Part shown: piece by piece, positions 34,501 through 46,680 of the stretch | Layout: every line of letters begins with the position of its first letter | How positions within the stretch are numbered: position 1 is the first letter of the stretch | Assembly: GCA_038380795.1 (NCBI GenBank) | Contig: CM076267.1 | Coordinates: 35,836,232 to 35,900,231, forward strand | Direction: 5' to 3' | Source: Pyrocephalus nanus | Taxonomy: Eukaryota; Chordata; Aves; Passeriformes; Tyrannidae | Length of the DNA: 64,000 nt | Made by a program: the position numbers and the translations under genes | The notes under the pieces: model-generated | What the model was told of the DNA's origin: nothing | What the model saw: the letters and a program-made list of their open reading frames with translations, nothing else | Database searches by the model: none

Positions 34501-35760
34501 AACCAATCTGTAATGTGTATGAAATTAAAAACTCAGCACCCTTAAATATATTATAAGCTTGGCATGATTAGACAAAGCAAGCTGAAAGCCAAGTGCAAGG
34601 AGGTAAAAGCAGAAGAAAACTTCAGTTTTGTGTCTGCTGGAAGCAGTAAATCCTGTAACATCTTGTATTTCGCAGATTTGACACCCTCTGAGGCATCAGG
34701 GAGAAACTGGACTGCCTGCTCTCCAAAGGGAAAGCAGCTCTCAGACGGAATTTGGGACCTGCACATCTCGAGTACTCCCATTCCTCCTGCATCACTGGAG
34801 TGGGAACACAGAGACACAGAACAGCTGGAGCGTATTCCACCCAAACCCCCGAGGCAAACTGATCCAGGCAAGATCAGAAACAACACAGCAAGACTGAGAA
34901 AACTTCAGCATCTTCTCAGTCCTCCCCTCTACCACCCAGTTCAGTGGAACAAAGCCAGCCTAAGTCTCCCTGGCCTGTGACAGACAGGGGTGCTGTCACA
35001 AAGGATTCAGGAGCCCAACCTGGAGACTCCGTAGCTGAGGCACCTCCAGTCCCTTCCCATCCACGTTCCCTGGCAGCAGGAGGCTCAAGGCCACGGTGCA
35101 GCCTCTATTTGATGGATTTAAAATGTAGACATATGTATATCCTATCTATATATCTCACATGAAAATCTCTATGCACCAAAACCAGCCTTGCAAATCTCAT
35201 TTCCTTAGAGATTTGGCCCCTCCTATCAGCTCGCTTCAAAAACTCTCCAAAGAAATAGTCACATTGTATTTGGTAAGCACTTCTGGTGATTTTTTTTGCC
35301 CCCACGAGCAAGTTGTGTATTTTTCAAACACAATCACAAGCCAGCAGCGGTTTTCCTTCTAGTTTTGTGTACTTCAGCAAGAATGAATATAAATTAGCAG
35401 CAGAATTAGTAGAGATTAATACAGCCTGAGAACAGCAACCCCCAGATCACAGAGCTGCTGGTGAACCCTGAGAGCTCTGAGATACTCTTCACTTGGAGTT
35501 TACTCCTCAAAAGTGATTAAATCCACTCCAACAGCACCATCTGCTGTTACATAAATAACTGAGGTTGCATCTGTTGCTCCCTTGACCAAGGAAGTCAAGA
35601 GCCCCGCTCCAAATTAGAAATAACCCAGGATGTTTGCAGATTTATTCCACAATGAACTATTTTGGAGTGTATATTTATTATCAAGTTTTGTATCCTTTGT
35701 CTCCATCCTTCCTACTGGCTTACTTTGAGGACTGAACATCTAGTTTTTAATGTATTTTAT

Positions 35761-35975
35761 TTCTGAAGGACTCCTCACACACCTGTGACTGTCAGAAATG
35801 TATTTAAGATGCGTTTCCAAGGCAAAAATGGTCACTGTTCAGAGAGAAAAACTGAGCAGCCCAGATGTCCCACTAAGTAACATCAGTATTTCCAGTATAA
35901 TTTAAAAGATACTCAATGCAGATACCCAGTGCTGCTGAGGGAAATAACAGCTAACTGGAAGAAAAATCTAAAATA
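35761..35975. repeat. Local duplication, copy 1
   Basis: ttctgaaggactcctcacac through gctaactggaagaaaaatct. It matches 36544-36764 along its whole length with scattered substitutions and small indels. Not a recognised interspersed repeat. Confidence 0.88.
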
Positions 35976-36048
35976 GTCTTAAAGGAGGTTAAAAGAGACT
36001 CAGGAAGCAGAGTATCCTGCTATATGTTTGCAAATATGGTGTGCTCAC

Positions 36049-36085
36049 CTTTTTAACTATTGGAGACACATGCTGGTCCTGCAAC
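36049..36085 (-). other. ADARB1: Candidate 37-nt 5' UTR exon of ADARB1
   Basis: A textbook acceptor (TTTTCTCTTTTTGCAG) and donor (AAAAAG|GTGAGCA) on the minus strand enclose 37 nt. It lies between the CpG-island exon and the start-codon exon, which suits a noncoding 5' exon. It carries its own four-codon ATG frame (MCLQ, stop) and, in the frame of the exon 1 uORF, a TAA stop. It sits in the spacer between two copies of a local duplication (35761-35975 and 36544-36764). The support is splice-signal quality only. Confidence 0.5.
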
Positions 36086-36543
36086 CTGCAAAAAGAGAAA
36101 ACACAAGTTAGGTTTTTTTGGTTCTTTACAGATTTAAACCCGTCCCAAAATGGCAACTCCCGACTTTAAAAGGGACAAAATTCTGATTCTCAAAAAATAA
36201 ACAGCCCACACTGCACATAACAGAGTCACAGAGCCAAGACCTTTCTGACCCCCAGCAAAGGGTGTGGGACAGACCATTCTGGACATTCCTGGTTGGGAAA
36301 AAAAAAAAAAAAAGAATTCAAACAAACAAACAAAAAAACCCCAACCAACCAACACAACAAAAACAAAACAAAAAACCCCTGAAGATACTTAATATGATAC
36401 TTAATATATTTAATAGAAGAAACACCACTAAAGTACAAGAAGCTGTTTAGCAGAACCCAACCTGCAATCTCTGCACCTTCCAAGAGAAAGGGTCAGCAAA
36501 AAGGTGGAAAATAATGGCTTAAAATTAAAATCCACTTCTTTTT

Positions 36544-36764
36544 TTGAAGGACTCCTCACATACATGTGATAGTCAGAAATGTATTTAAGATGTGTTTCCA
36601 AGGCAAAAATGGTAACAATTCAGAGGGAAAAACTAAGCAGATAGATCTCCCAGTAAGTAATACATCAGTATTATTTCCAACATCATTTAAAAGATATTTG
36701 ATGCAGCTTGCCCAGTGCTGCTAAGGGAAGTTAACAGCTAACTGGAGGAAAAATCTTAAATAGA
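36544..36764. repeat. Local duplication, copy 2
   Basis: ttgaaggactcctcacatac through gctaactggaggaaaaatct, in direct orientation to copy 1 at a spacing of about 785 bp. The spacer holds the candidate 37-nt exon 36049-36085. Similarity may continue weakly beyond both 3' edges (atcctgc and tgcaaa words in each). Confidence 0.88.
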
Positions 36765-38660
36765 AAGATAAGAACCTCCTTTAAAACTAAGTTATCACAG
36801 CCAACTCATCCTGCATGCAAACTCACAGTTGTCACCCTATCAAATTTTTCAAATTTAGATCTTCAGTTTTATTCTCAGGGGACAGCACCTCATCCGACAA
36901 TCCCCTTTTCTTGATCTCGGTGACATCAGCCAGCATTCTCCTGCAAAACTGGAAAATCCCTCAACCACCAGCAGTGGGGTGGGAAAGAACTGGCAGATTT
37001 AGGGTGAAACCAAACCATTCAGTGATTCTGTGATGCTGAGAAGGGCACAGGACAGCAGGGAGGAGCAATGCCACGAGAAATGTTATTTCCATGAACAGGC
37101 ACAGCTGGTGGATGAGGAGCAGACAGCTTTAATTTTACAGACAACCTCCTAGTTCTAAGAAAATATCGAGCTTATCAGCGTGAAGATACACCATTCTAAG
37201 GCAGTTCAGCAAGTCCCAAAGATTCTCAGCTGTCACACTGCCCACGAGAGGGTGCTGGCACCCCACAAAAGCCTTCACTGAATCCAGGTTGCACAGAGCA
37301 CAGCTATGGACAACTCAAACTGAGGGATGTGCATCTCGGACCTTCAACTGCTTTAAATATTTACACGATACCTGAACTCCACTCGCTCCAATATTGCACT
37401 AATTCAATCCCAGCTTTTCTTTTTTTACCCCCCTCCAAAGATATTTCCATTTCTCGACGCTTCATGGTGGCCTTCTCCAAAAAAAATAACAAACAAATGC
37501 CAATGCTACATCGGTCTTAGCACGAAGGAGAAAAAAAACGCCAAGAAAACTCAAAGCAGGGTCAGCAAAGTCCCAATCTACCATTGCCATATCCACAATT
37601 CTTCCAAACCCTTGGAATATGAGCTACAAATTGGATGTTATGTGAAAACCACGTATTTGTGGCAGCATCCACCAAAACCATATTTTGTTTTAAAAATAAG
37701 GTTTTGATAATCCTCCTCCTACATGATTTTTTAACCAAGTTTTTATAGTAGCATATCCTTGAGTCACTTTAGATTCTGTATTATCTGCCTTATATGCCAT
37801 ACTACTACAGTTGATAGATAATTCCCTGATATTCCAACAAGCTAAAAACAATCCACTGAGACTTGGACTTAAACTGAGTTTACCACTGAGTGCCAAAAAT
37901 CCTTACCCACTGACAGCTGCAGTGAGTTTTACCCAGCCAGGGTAAGAACCAGGGAAAAAAAAAGCTTTTGTTTTGTTTTGTTTTTGTTTTACTGTGAGGA
38001 GTAAAGACAGGTGGAGCAAAAACTGAGACTTGTAACAGTGAAAACTTTTAACAGTGGTATTTCCCTTTCTGTGCTATGTTATAAAAGCCAGGAACAAAGC
38101 TCCCACCTCCAGCATGTCCTACCTGGCCCTGCCCAGTGGCAGATGGATATTCTGGGGCTTGTTCAAGTCATGCCATGCTTCCTCAGCACCTTCTGCAGGG
38201 AGAGCCTGCCAGAAGGGGCTCCTCGAGGAGCTCAGCACTTTGCTGTCACCTTCCAAAAGAAAAAAAAACAAAAAAAACAAAAAACACCACACCTCAAAAC
38301 CACAACACACGTTTCAAGGCAACAAGAGTCCAAACAGACAACTGATAACTACCTTCATTACACAGACTGCACCTCATGTATGGAACAGCATCCCTAGGTT
38401 CTTGGAGCCAACCTGCTGTCCCTTGGAAAACCTCCTTAGGAGAATCCAGCTACTTTCAATCCTTATGTAGTTGCTTTCCTATTTATTTTACTTCTCCAGT
38501 GATGAAAAACAAAAGCAATCTGCTTAGGCATCTCAACTGCCTACCCATGACAAAAACCACAGGTATGTAAAAATCTGGTGTCCTCTGCCCTTCCAGTTTT
38601 CCTATTGGCTTAGGGAATAGCACTGCCTGGAGGTAGAAAGTCAACTGCATTGTTCAGCTC

Positions 38661-38760
38661 CCAGAATTACAGAAGGGTTTGGGTTGGAAGGAATCTTAAA
38701 GCTCATCTCATTCCACCCCCTGCCATGGGCAGGGACACTTTCCACCAGCCCAGGTTAGTC
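38661..38760 (-). mobile_element. CR1 LINE 3' fragment
   Basis: ccagaattacagaagggttt, gggttggaaggaatcttaaa, then cccctgccatgggcagggac and tccaccagcccaggtt. Confidence 0.8.
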
Positions 38761-41291
38761 CAATTAGGAAATTAGGAAAGACTAGCAACTGGTCACCACA
38801 GTGAAAAAAAGAAAGCTTAGGGGAAAAGGACATACATGTTGCAGTTGGAAAAAGCAGTAAAAAGCTGTCAAATGTGTCTCCTTCCCTTGACATAAAACAA
38901 AGTCTCCTTGAACTTTTGTACAGAAAGCATCTGTTTGTAAGGCACTGAAACCAAGTTCACTGACACTTCAAAAGCTATGAAAATTCAGCAGCTATTAAGC
39001 AACAGACATCCATGGGTAGAAAACAAAAGGATGCTACTCCACATCATAATATCCAAGCTTTTACTGCAGGTATCAAATAATATGTTCATCATTTATTCTG
39101 GAACACTCAAATATTCAATATTCAGAGCAAACACAGCATAAATTATTTTTCAAACATTCTCTCACCAAAAATAGTTTCACATATTCACGTCACACCAGCA
39201 AAGATCTCTTTATTTCTGACTTTTAATTTTGTCATCTCCTATGTTCGAAAAATTATATTAACTGACGCACTGGGACAAGTGACAGTCTAAAGCCTCAGCA
39301 CAAAATTTCTATAGTGAAACAAAATTATTTCAAAATCAACGATTTTAATGCCAGGATCAGCTGTAAAAGCACAGGTAAGAGCAGTTACCTTAAAAGAGAA
39401 TGTGATGGAAGCCAAAGGAATTATTCACATAAGCAAAATTACCATAAATGTGTTCAGGGGGAACTTAAGCTTTAATCTTGTTGTTGATGATTTCACTGTA
39501 GGTAACGTTTAAACATTTACATTACTCATTTAGCTATTTTAAACATTAGTCAAACTGAAATAGTGCAATGGTGCAACCTCCAGACTAAGCAGCAGCTTTT
39601 GAAAGGCAATAGAGTTTATGAAATCAAAAATATGAGTACTTTTTAGACAACAGCTAAAAAAAACCCCTTTAATCTGGAGTACAGATAGACTGTGGACAGC
39701 AATTTAGGCTACAGGACCAGCAGGGGACAGAACAACCCACTGGAGGAAGATGCTCCACTTCCTTGTAGCAGATGATTCTGCCCCAGCTGACAAAGCTGCT
39801 GGCAGCTCTTGTCTCTGCTGCAGTGACTGACCAGGGGCTTCACATCAACACATTCTAAAAAAATACCTGTACAACCCCCTTCATGCCTCTTGTATGCATG
39901 TTCTGCATAAATTACAGGAATGCAAATCTTTCTCTCTTTGAACAGCAGTGATATTTTTCAGCCTTCAGAACAGGGCAGACTGATTATTTTCAGCCTTACT
40001 CCCACCCCAAGGCAAAGATTAGATGCATGTGAGCACTTTGTACTTAACATGAGTCTTCAGAAAAATGCCTCAGAATAGTAAAAGATGCCAAATAAATATC
40101 ACTCTGTTCAGCAGTGTTTAAAAAAAATGAGATTATGTCCTACACTAAGGATGTACGTATATCTTCTCCAGCTTTTACTGGGGGAAGTCACTCTCCACAG
40201 TCCTTAAATTCAGTTTATTGCTTCAGGAGCACCAAAACAAGGCACCTTATTACCAGACTTATATTTTTAAACACCCAGCCAAAGAATTTCTTTAATTTTG
40301 TTGGTGAGGGGCAACTTGATCGCAGTTTATACCACTGAGATGAAGATAAAGCAGTAGAAGAAGGTGCTGCAGCTTCAGTAAAAAGAGTTCACCAAACTAA
40401 AATTTACACTAATCCCAATGCCAATCATTCTCCCCCTGCCTGCAGCTCACCAACAGCTTTCCCCATGGGAGATACATCACGAAACTGTGTCTGCTGTGCT
40501 CAAAATGCCAGAAAACACAAAATGCACCAGGGAACCAAAAAATCATGGGTTGCATGTGTGTACCCAAAGCCAGGGCTCCCACCAACAGCCTCTCTGCCAG
40601 GTTTATACTATTATTTTTTAAATATATGTTATGCATATAATGTGGGAGGGTTTCAGAGCTCTTTAATCCTTTGGCTTTAACTTGAACACCACAGGAACTC
40701 CACGCACAGGGAAGTTAAAAAGCCTGTGAAAGAAACCTGAATCGTGCTGTTTTCCTAATAAAGGATTGGCTTAGCTGGAAGTCACGCTTCCAGGTCAGTT
40801 GTTTTCTTGCTGCTTCCCCATTTATAGATATATAGAGCCAAAATTGGGTTTTCTTCCCCACAGAGGCTCACTCTGAGCCTGTCCCACAGCGAGAGCATGG
40901 CAAGCCAGACTCGAGGCACCCTGTGTTTATGACTCAAGTCTCACTGACAATCTGCATTCCCACGGTGGCAGCTTCCAGGATTTCGGCATCTGTGTCTCAC
41001 TGCTGCAGTATTTCAGGAAGAACAAGCTGCTGGACTTCTAAGAATATGAAAGTGTTACCTCTCACATCTACAGTCGCATTTCTGCTTTTCCCCCACTAAA
41101 ATATGAGCGGATTTGAAGAACTTCTAGCTGACTGCTGACTCCCAGTCAGTCTCCTGAGTTCCTGGAAGCCTTCCTTCCTCAGGACCTGGAATGCAACAGG
41201 GCTGTTGGGGATCTCTCTAACACCAGACTGACTCACACTGCCCCTTCCAGAATAGTTCCTTGTGTTATTCAATATTAAAAATCTGTATGTT

Positions 41292-41312
41292 AAAAAAAAA
41301 AAAAAAAAAAAA
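41292..41312. repeat. Poly(A) run, about 20 bp
   Basis: A pure A tract within ADARB1 intron sequence, giving spurious lysine or phenylalanine runs in translated frames. Confidence 0.85.
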
Positions 41313-41608
41313 CACCTAAAAACAAACACCAACCACACTTCTGGTGTAAAATCTGACTGCCATCACTACTCTGGTGTGTGGGCAGAGTGTTTGCCATCAC
41401 AGAATATTAGACATTTTACAGCCACATTGTGCAGAAATGGCACTTACCACCTTCTTAGTCAAGAAATTGTAATGCATACCCAAGTTTGATAAGACAAGCA
41501 AGGAAAGCACCCAGATTTGAACAGGGCAGGAGGAGAGCAAGAGAGAGGGAAGATGCTGGCATGACTGGGCGTGGGTCAGGACTCTTGGCTTGTATTACCT
41601 GCAAGTGG

Positions 41609-41871
41609 AATCAGAATCACTGCAGCTGAAAAACACCTCTAAGATCATCGAGTCCAACTGTTAACCCAGGACCTCCGTGTTCACAACAGAACCACGTCCC
41701 CAGGTGCCACATCCACACACCTTCTGAACACTTCCAAGGATGGTGACTCCACCACTGCCCTGGGCAGCCTGTGCCAGCACCCAATCACCCTCTCAGTGAA
41801 GAAATTTTTCCTACTATTTATTCTAAACCTGCTCTGGCACAACTCAAAGCCATTTCCTCTTGTCCTGTCAC
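41609..41871 (-). mobile_element. CR1 LINE 3' fragment (first of two fused copies)
   Basis: A tail-proximal start (aatcagaatcactgcagctg), then tcatcgagtccaactgttaa, agcctgtgccagcacccaat, and tttcctcttgtcctgtcac. It runs straight into a second CR1 of the same orientation and a different subfamily. Confidence 0.85.
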
Positions 41872-42071
41872 AAGGACACCTCCCACTAGACCAAGTTCCT
41901 CCGAGCCCAATCCAGCTGGCCTTTAATGCTTCCAGGGATGGGCAGTAACAGCTTCTCTGGGCAATCTGTGCCAGTGCCTCACTACCCTCACAGGCAAGAA
42001 TTTCTTCCCTATATCTAATCTAACCCTACTCTCTTTCTGCTTAATGCCATTCCCCCTTGTCCTGTCACTGC
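41872..42071 (-). mobile_element. CR1 LINE fragment (second of two fused copies)
   Basis: aaggacacctcccactagac, ttccagggatgggcagtaac, agcttctctgggcaatctgt, then attcccccttgtcctgtcac. Its own 3' tail is missing at the junction with 41871. The shared word CTGTCAC at both element ends suggests recombination or nested insertion. Confidence 0.82.
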
Positions 42072-44608
42072 TTGTCCTTGTAGTGGGTAGATACAAGGAA
42101 CATTTTTTTCTTTCCATTTGTGTGTTTGGAAAAGTTCCAGTAACAACAGCAACAAAAATTAAAAATACTAGGGCTGAAAAAAAAAAATTGGTTAAAGGAC
42201 TGTAATCTGGAATAGAAACACAGATGTTCAAAATGTGTCAAGTTGAAATCATTAATTTCACTGCTCCCCGTATGAATTACAAAATGCTTCTTCCAACTTA
42301 TATCCAAAGCCTCACCTTTCCCTACATTTTGGGGGCTGTTCAGCTGTGGCTTACCAGAGCGTGGGGATTCCCATCCTGCTTGTGCTCTTTTCCACAAGCA
42401 TCCCAACTGGCTCAGCTTTAACACCTGCTACAATACTTAAATGGTGGTTGCTCACAAAACTATACTACTACTAGCAACTATATTAGAAAAGAGGGGTGAA
42501 GAAATGTTGGTCTTAAAAAAAGGCATAAAAATATAAGTCATGTGGTTTTTTACCCCCCAGGAGTTAATAAAATTTTAAGTCTTAACAACGGGTGAGAGGA
42601 ATAGTATTTATTTCAGTTACACATACTGAGCTCTCCGTGTTATTTTAAATATGATTTAGCAAAACTACAACATCTTGGTGGGTTTTTTTGTTGATCCCAC
42701 GCTCGATCCTTCAAGTTCAGAAGCTGCAGGGAGGATCACGTCCCCTGTGGGAACCCATCAACCAAACTGTGCACTACCACTTTAGCAGAGATCTCACGTG
42801 CATCAATGAAGCTTTGGTGAGAAACAGGAGTACTGACCTCACCCTGATATCCAAATGGCTTTTGCCACTCTGACAGTTGGGAGTGTCCCAAGAGCTGCTC
42901 TGCTTAAAAAAAAAACAAACCAGATGCTGGCTGTGCAAATACAAAGGGGGAGAAGGAAAGAGGGAAGCAATTATCTGTCCTGGAAGGGAACGCTGCACAG
43001 AACCAAGGGCAAGGAACAATCAATGCTTTTCAGGCAGAATTGATACATGCTGCAAATGCTGGCAGAGCGAGGACAGTAGATGAGCCACAAGCACATCTAT
43101 TTTTCTACAGCCTTCCAGAAATCATGACTGGGTGGCCCCAGGGGGAGGGCAGAGTTGCCAGCATTCTGTGTGTGCTGCAGGTAGGCCGTCCAGCCCCGAG
43201 CTGGGAAGGAAAGATGAGAACTCAAACTCCAAGGGACGCTCAGCCTTCATCTGGGGACACGGGGCACTTGCCTGTGGTTTTGTTGGAAGCCACCTACACC
43301 AACACGCACGTGAGACCCAAAGATGACTCCATCAGAGGTCCCCAAGATTTTAAAAGCAGATTGCCAAAGAGAGGAGCGTTGCTTCTGCACAGACTGTGGC
43401 AGACCCGCTCCAACAAGAGGGTGGGAATTTCCCCATTCCCCCGGCACACTGCTGACATAACATTTGCTACAGGTTCAGTACAACAAAAATAAAAGAGAGA
43501 AAGAGCCATTTAATGCCATCAAGACTACCTAGGCGACCTCAGCCACAGAAGTAAAGAACAGATTAGTTCACATGTGAAAAAACCACGTTGAGTGGAATTT
43601 GGATTATGCACCTACTTTAGTGGCCTTTTACCATAGTTAAAATTATTTTTAGACTGAAGTCTTTACTCTGGACAAAGTACTGCATCTAAAATATTATACA
43701 CATGCCTGTATTTCATTTGTATACACATTCTGCATGAGTTTTCTGTGAAGTAAAGAAGCAGCTCTTGATTCAGAAATACAGGGAGCTGGCTGTTCTCTGA
43801 AGGATAACCAAAGCACTGTGAACATACACTATAAAAGAAACCAAGACTTTAGGTCTGGGAGGTGAAATCCTCCAGTAAGAACACCAGCAAGCCTCCTAAG
43901 AGAGATCCCAAAGTCAGTTATTTAAAACTAGCAATGTTGCCAGGACAATGTACACCTGAAGTCCAGCAAACTGCAGGAGCAAGAGGTGTTTGTATGCATT
44001 TTAAGCACCACTGGATGTAAAAACGCCCACGGCTACAATTAATACAATTTTTGTATTTATTTGTATTTTTATAATTTATGTCCAATTTGGACTACAGCAA
44101 TGTACCAAACCTAGGCCAGAATGCACCAGAAGGCAGCAAGGAAGGTCTGAGACCAGGGAGAAGCACAAATACCCAATCCAAACCCTTAGCCAGTGCTGAG
44201 GAGCTCTGCTGCACTGAAAGCTACAACCAGAAAAATTCCTCTCCCTACTTTCTACTACTGCACTCCAAGAGCTATGACCTTCAAATATTGGCTTTTTTTT
44301 TTCTTTAGCATTCAAGGCAGCCTGTGTCAGCCAAGCTGTCCTATGGATCAGGTGATACTCTGGCAAAAGAGTAACAGTCAATAGCCATATTCCTCAACAG
44401 AGCTTTTATTACAAGAATAAAATGCTGCATTTCCAGTCCCTTCCACATTCACTGAAAGCCCATCAAGAGCAGCTATTTAGAGAATGTTCTCACAGCTACT
44501 GGGGAAGCTCGCTTAAGACTGGAAAGCCAACTTTAAGAGAAAGTAAATCCATTAACAAGGGACTGAGGAAAGAACAGGATTGAAAGGAGAACAAAGAACA
44601 ACTCTCCT

Positions 44609-44690
44609 TGGGGTTGTCCTGTGCTGGGCCAGGAGTTGGACTCGATAATCCTTGTTGGTCCCTTCCAACTCTGGATATTCTGTGAACTCT
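44609..44690 (+). mobile_element. CR1 LINE 3' fragment
   Basis: gttgtcctgtgctgggccag, gagttggactcgataatcct, ggtcccttccaactctggat, attctgtga. Plus-strand, with the CR1 tail. Confidence 0.75.
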
Positions 44691-46530
44691 GAACCTAAAG
44701 AAGGCTGATTCTGACAGCCAGCGAGGGCAGCAGGGATGCTGAGAGAAGCTGTGTGTGTCCATACTCGAGCTGGGCAAACTGGCCTTGGAAGGATCGTGGC
44801 TCACGTTTAGCTGAGCTGCTGACTCTGAAATTTAAAACTGAAGCCTGCATGAAGAGCAGGTGGTTTTTGTCTGAGAAAAAAAAGCATGAGAGGAGATGGA
44901 AAATGAGCAGTGGGGTTGGAAATACTGTCCAGTAGTGCTGGGTATTACGTGGGCTACAAAAAAAGCCAGTCATCCATCACGATCTGAAACGCAGCCACGG
45001 GAGAACGACAAGCTGAGAAAAAAACTGTGGAGTTACAGGAACACTGGCTATATTTATTTAAGCTATATTTATCCAAGTTATTATATCTACTCCTTCTCCA
45101 GAGTGATGTGACCATGGTGCATTGTTGAGAGATGATATTCCTGGCGTGCTGGAGGCTCAGCAGAGCTGGGAGCAGAGGGAGCAGCGGGGACAGGGCAGGC
45201 AGAGCGTCCATGCAAACTCGGTGCCTTCGGCAATGGGGAGTGAGCAGCCAAAGCAAAGCACCGGAGCTGCTGCCGTGCGGCAGGACCGAGACGGGATGCG
45301 CCGGGATCAGCAGGGCGGAACGAGCCTCCCTCCTCGCCCTGCTCGGTACCACGGAGAGCTCCCTCCCATTCTCCCTTCCTTCCTCCTTCCCTCCCTCTCT
45401 CCTCACCCAAGTCACTTGACTTTTCCGAGCATTTTACTTTCCAAAACATATCACAGACTGTACACAGAAGAAGTACTCTTGACTGCCCAGAAGTTATACG
45501 CATGAAGAATGGTACTGTCTTCCAAAAAATTATAAATAAATTACCATCTTGGCAATAAATACAAGCCGAAGCCCAAAAGAACTATTTTATTTCCAGGCAA
45601 GTTCATTCATAGATCTTAATAATAGTGAACCTGATTCCTTTAGGAACTTAGGAGCAGCAGAAGGAAAAGCATATAAGAAGATTAGGTTAATACTATATTT
45701 AAGCATATGTAAGGACAGTGAATGAAATACTGATTATTCACTCACTTAATTCAAGAAAAACAACCATTTACTAAGAATAGCTTTCAGGGGATAAGAGAAG
45801 AGAAACTAGGCTGCACCAGGGGAAAAAAAACCAACCAACAGAGCTACAGCAGTACTCCCTGTCCCTCATTATCTGCATTCGTCACCACTGAGGTCTGTGA
45901 AAATCAACCGATATCAAAGCATCAAATAGGGACAAACTACCCAAAGGCTTTCAGACTAATGCACCTTTTGCACTAGTTGAGAAGCATTCCCAACTCATTA
46001 TCATCCTCATGGAAAACAGCAGAGGTGTATTTAATCTAACTTTCCAGATTTTTTGCAAAGACACGGAGGGAAAAAAAACCAGATTTTTAGGTTTTGCCGT
46101 GATGGAAGGACCTGACAGTCCTCAGGGAATAGAGGGGAGGATACTGGCCTCGAGCTCCAACCAGTCTGAGCACGTACAGTAGGTTATGGAGTGAAGAGAA
46201 GATCTTCACTTTTATGAAAGCTTTTTCTGGCAGACTTTGCCCCTTTGCCTGTGCCTTGCCAAAGGCACACTCCCCATCAGACCTTCCTGCTTCCGCCTGT
46301 TCTCTGCCTCACGTTCTTGAGAGCTGCCAACTCAGCGAAGGGTCCCGATTTAGCTGCTGATTAATCAAAGTCTGAACACTCATCAGGGCTGGAAGCACAG
46401 TCCAATCACAAACTTACAGGCAGTGCCCCTGCAGCTCATCCCTGCACTCGCTGTCCCCCAAGGGAACCACACATGCTCTCCCACCTCCACGCCAGCCCAA
46501 GCACAGAGGTGGAGACGAGCGGGAGACTGT

Positions 46531-46680
46531 CACAGAATCATGGAATCATTCAGTTTGGAAATCACCTCTGAGAGCATTGAGTCCAACCATTAACCTAACA
46601 CTGCCAGGTCTGTCACTAAACCACGCCCCTTTGTACCACATCTCTGTGTTTTTTGAACACTCGGAGTTGTGTTCCCAACT
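46531..46680 (-). mobile_element. CR1 LINE 3' fragment
   Basis: cacagaatcatggaatcatt, gagagcattgagtccaacca, ttaacctaacactgccaggt, then taaaccacgcccctttgtac. Confidence 0.8.
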
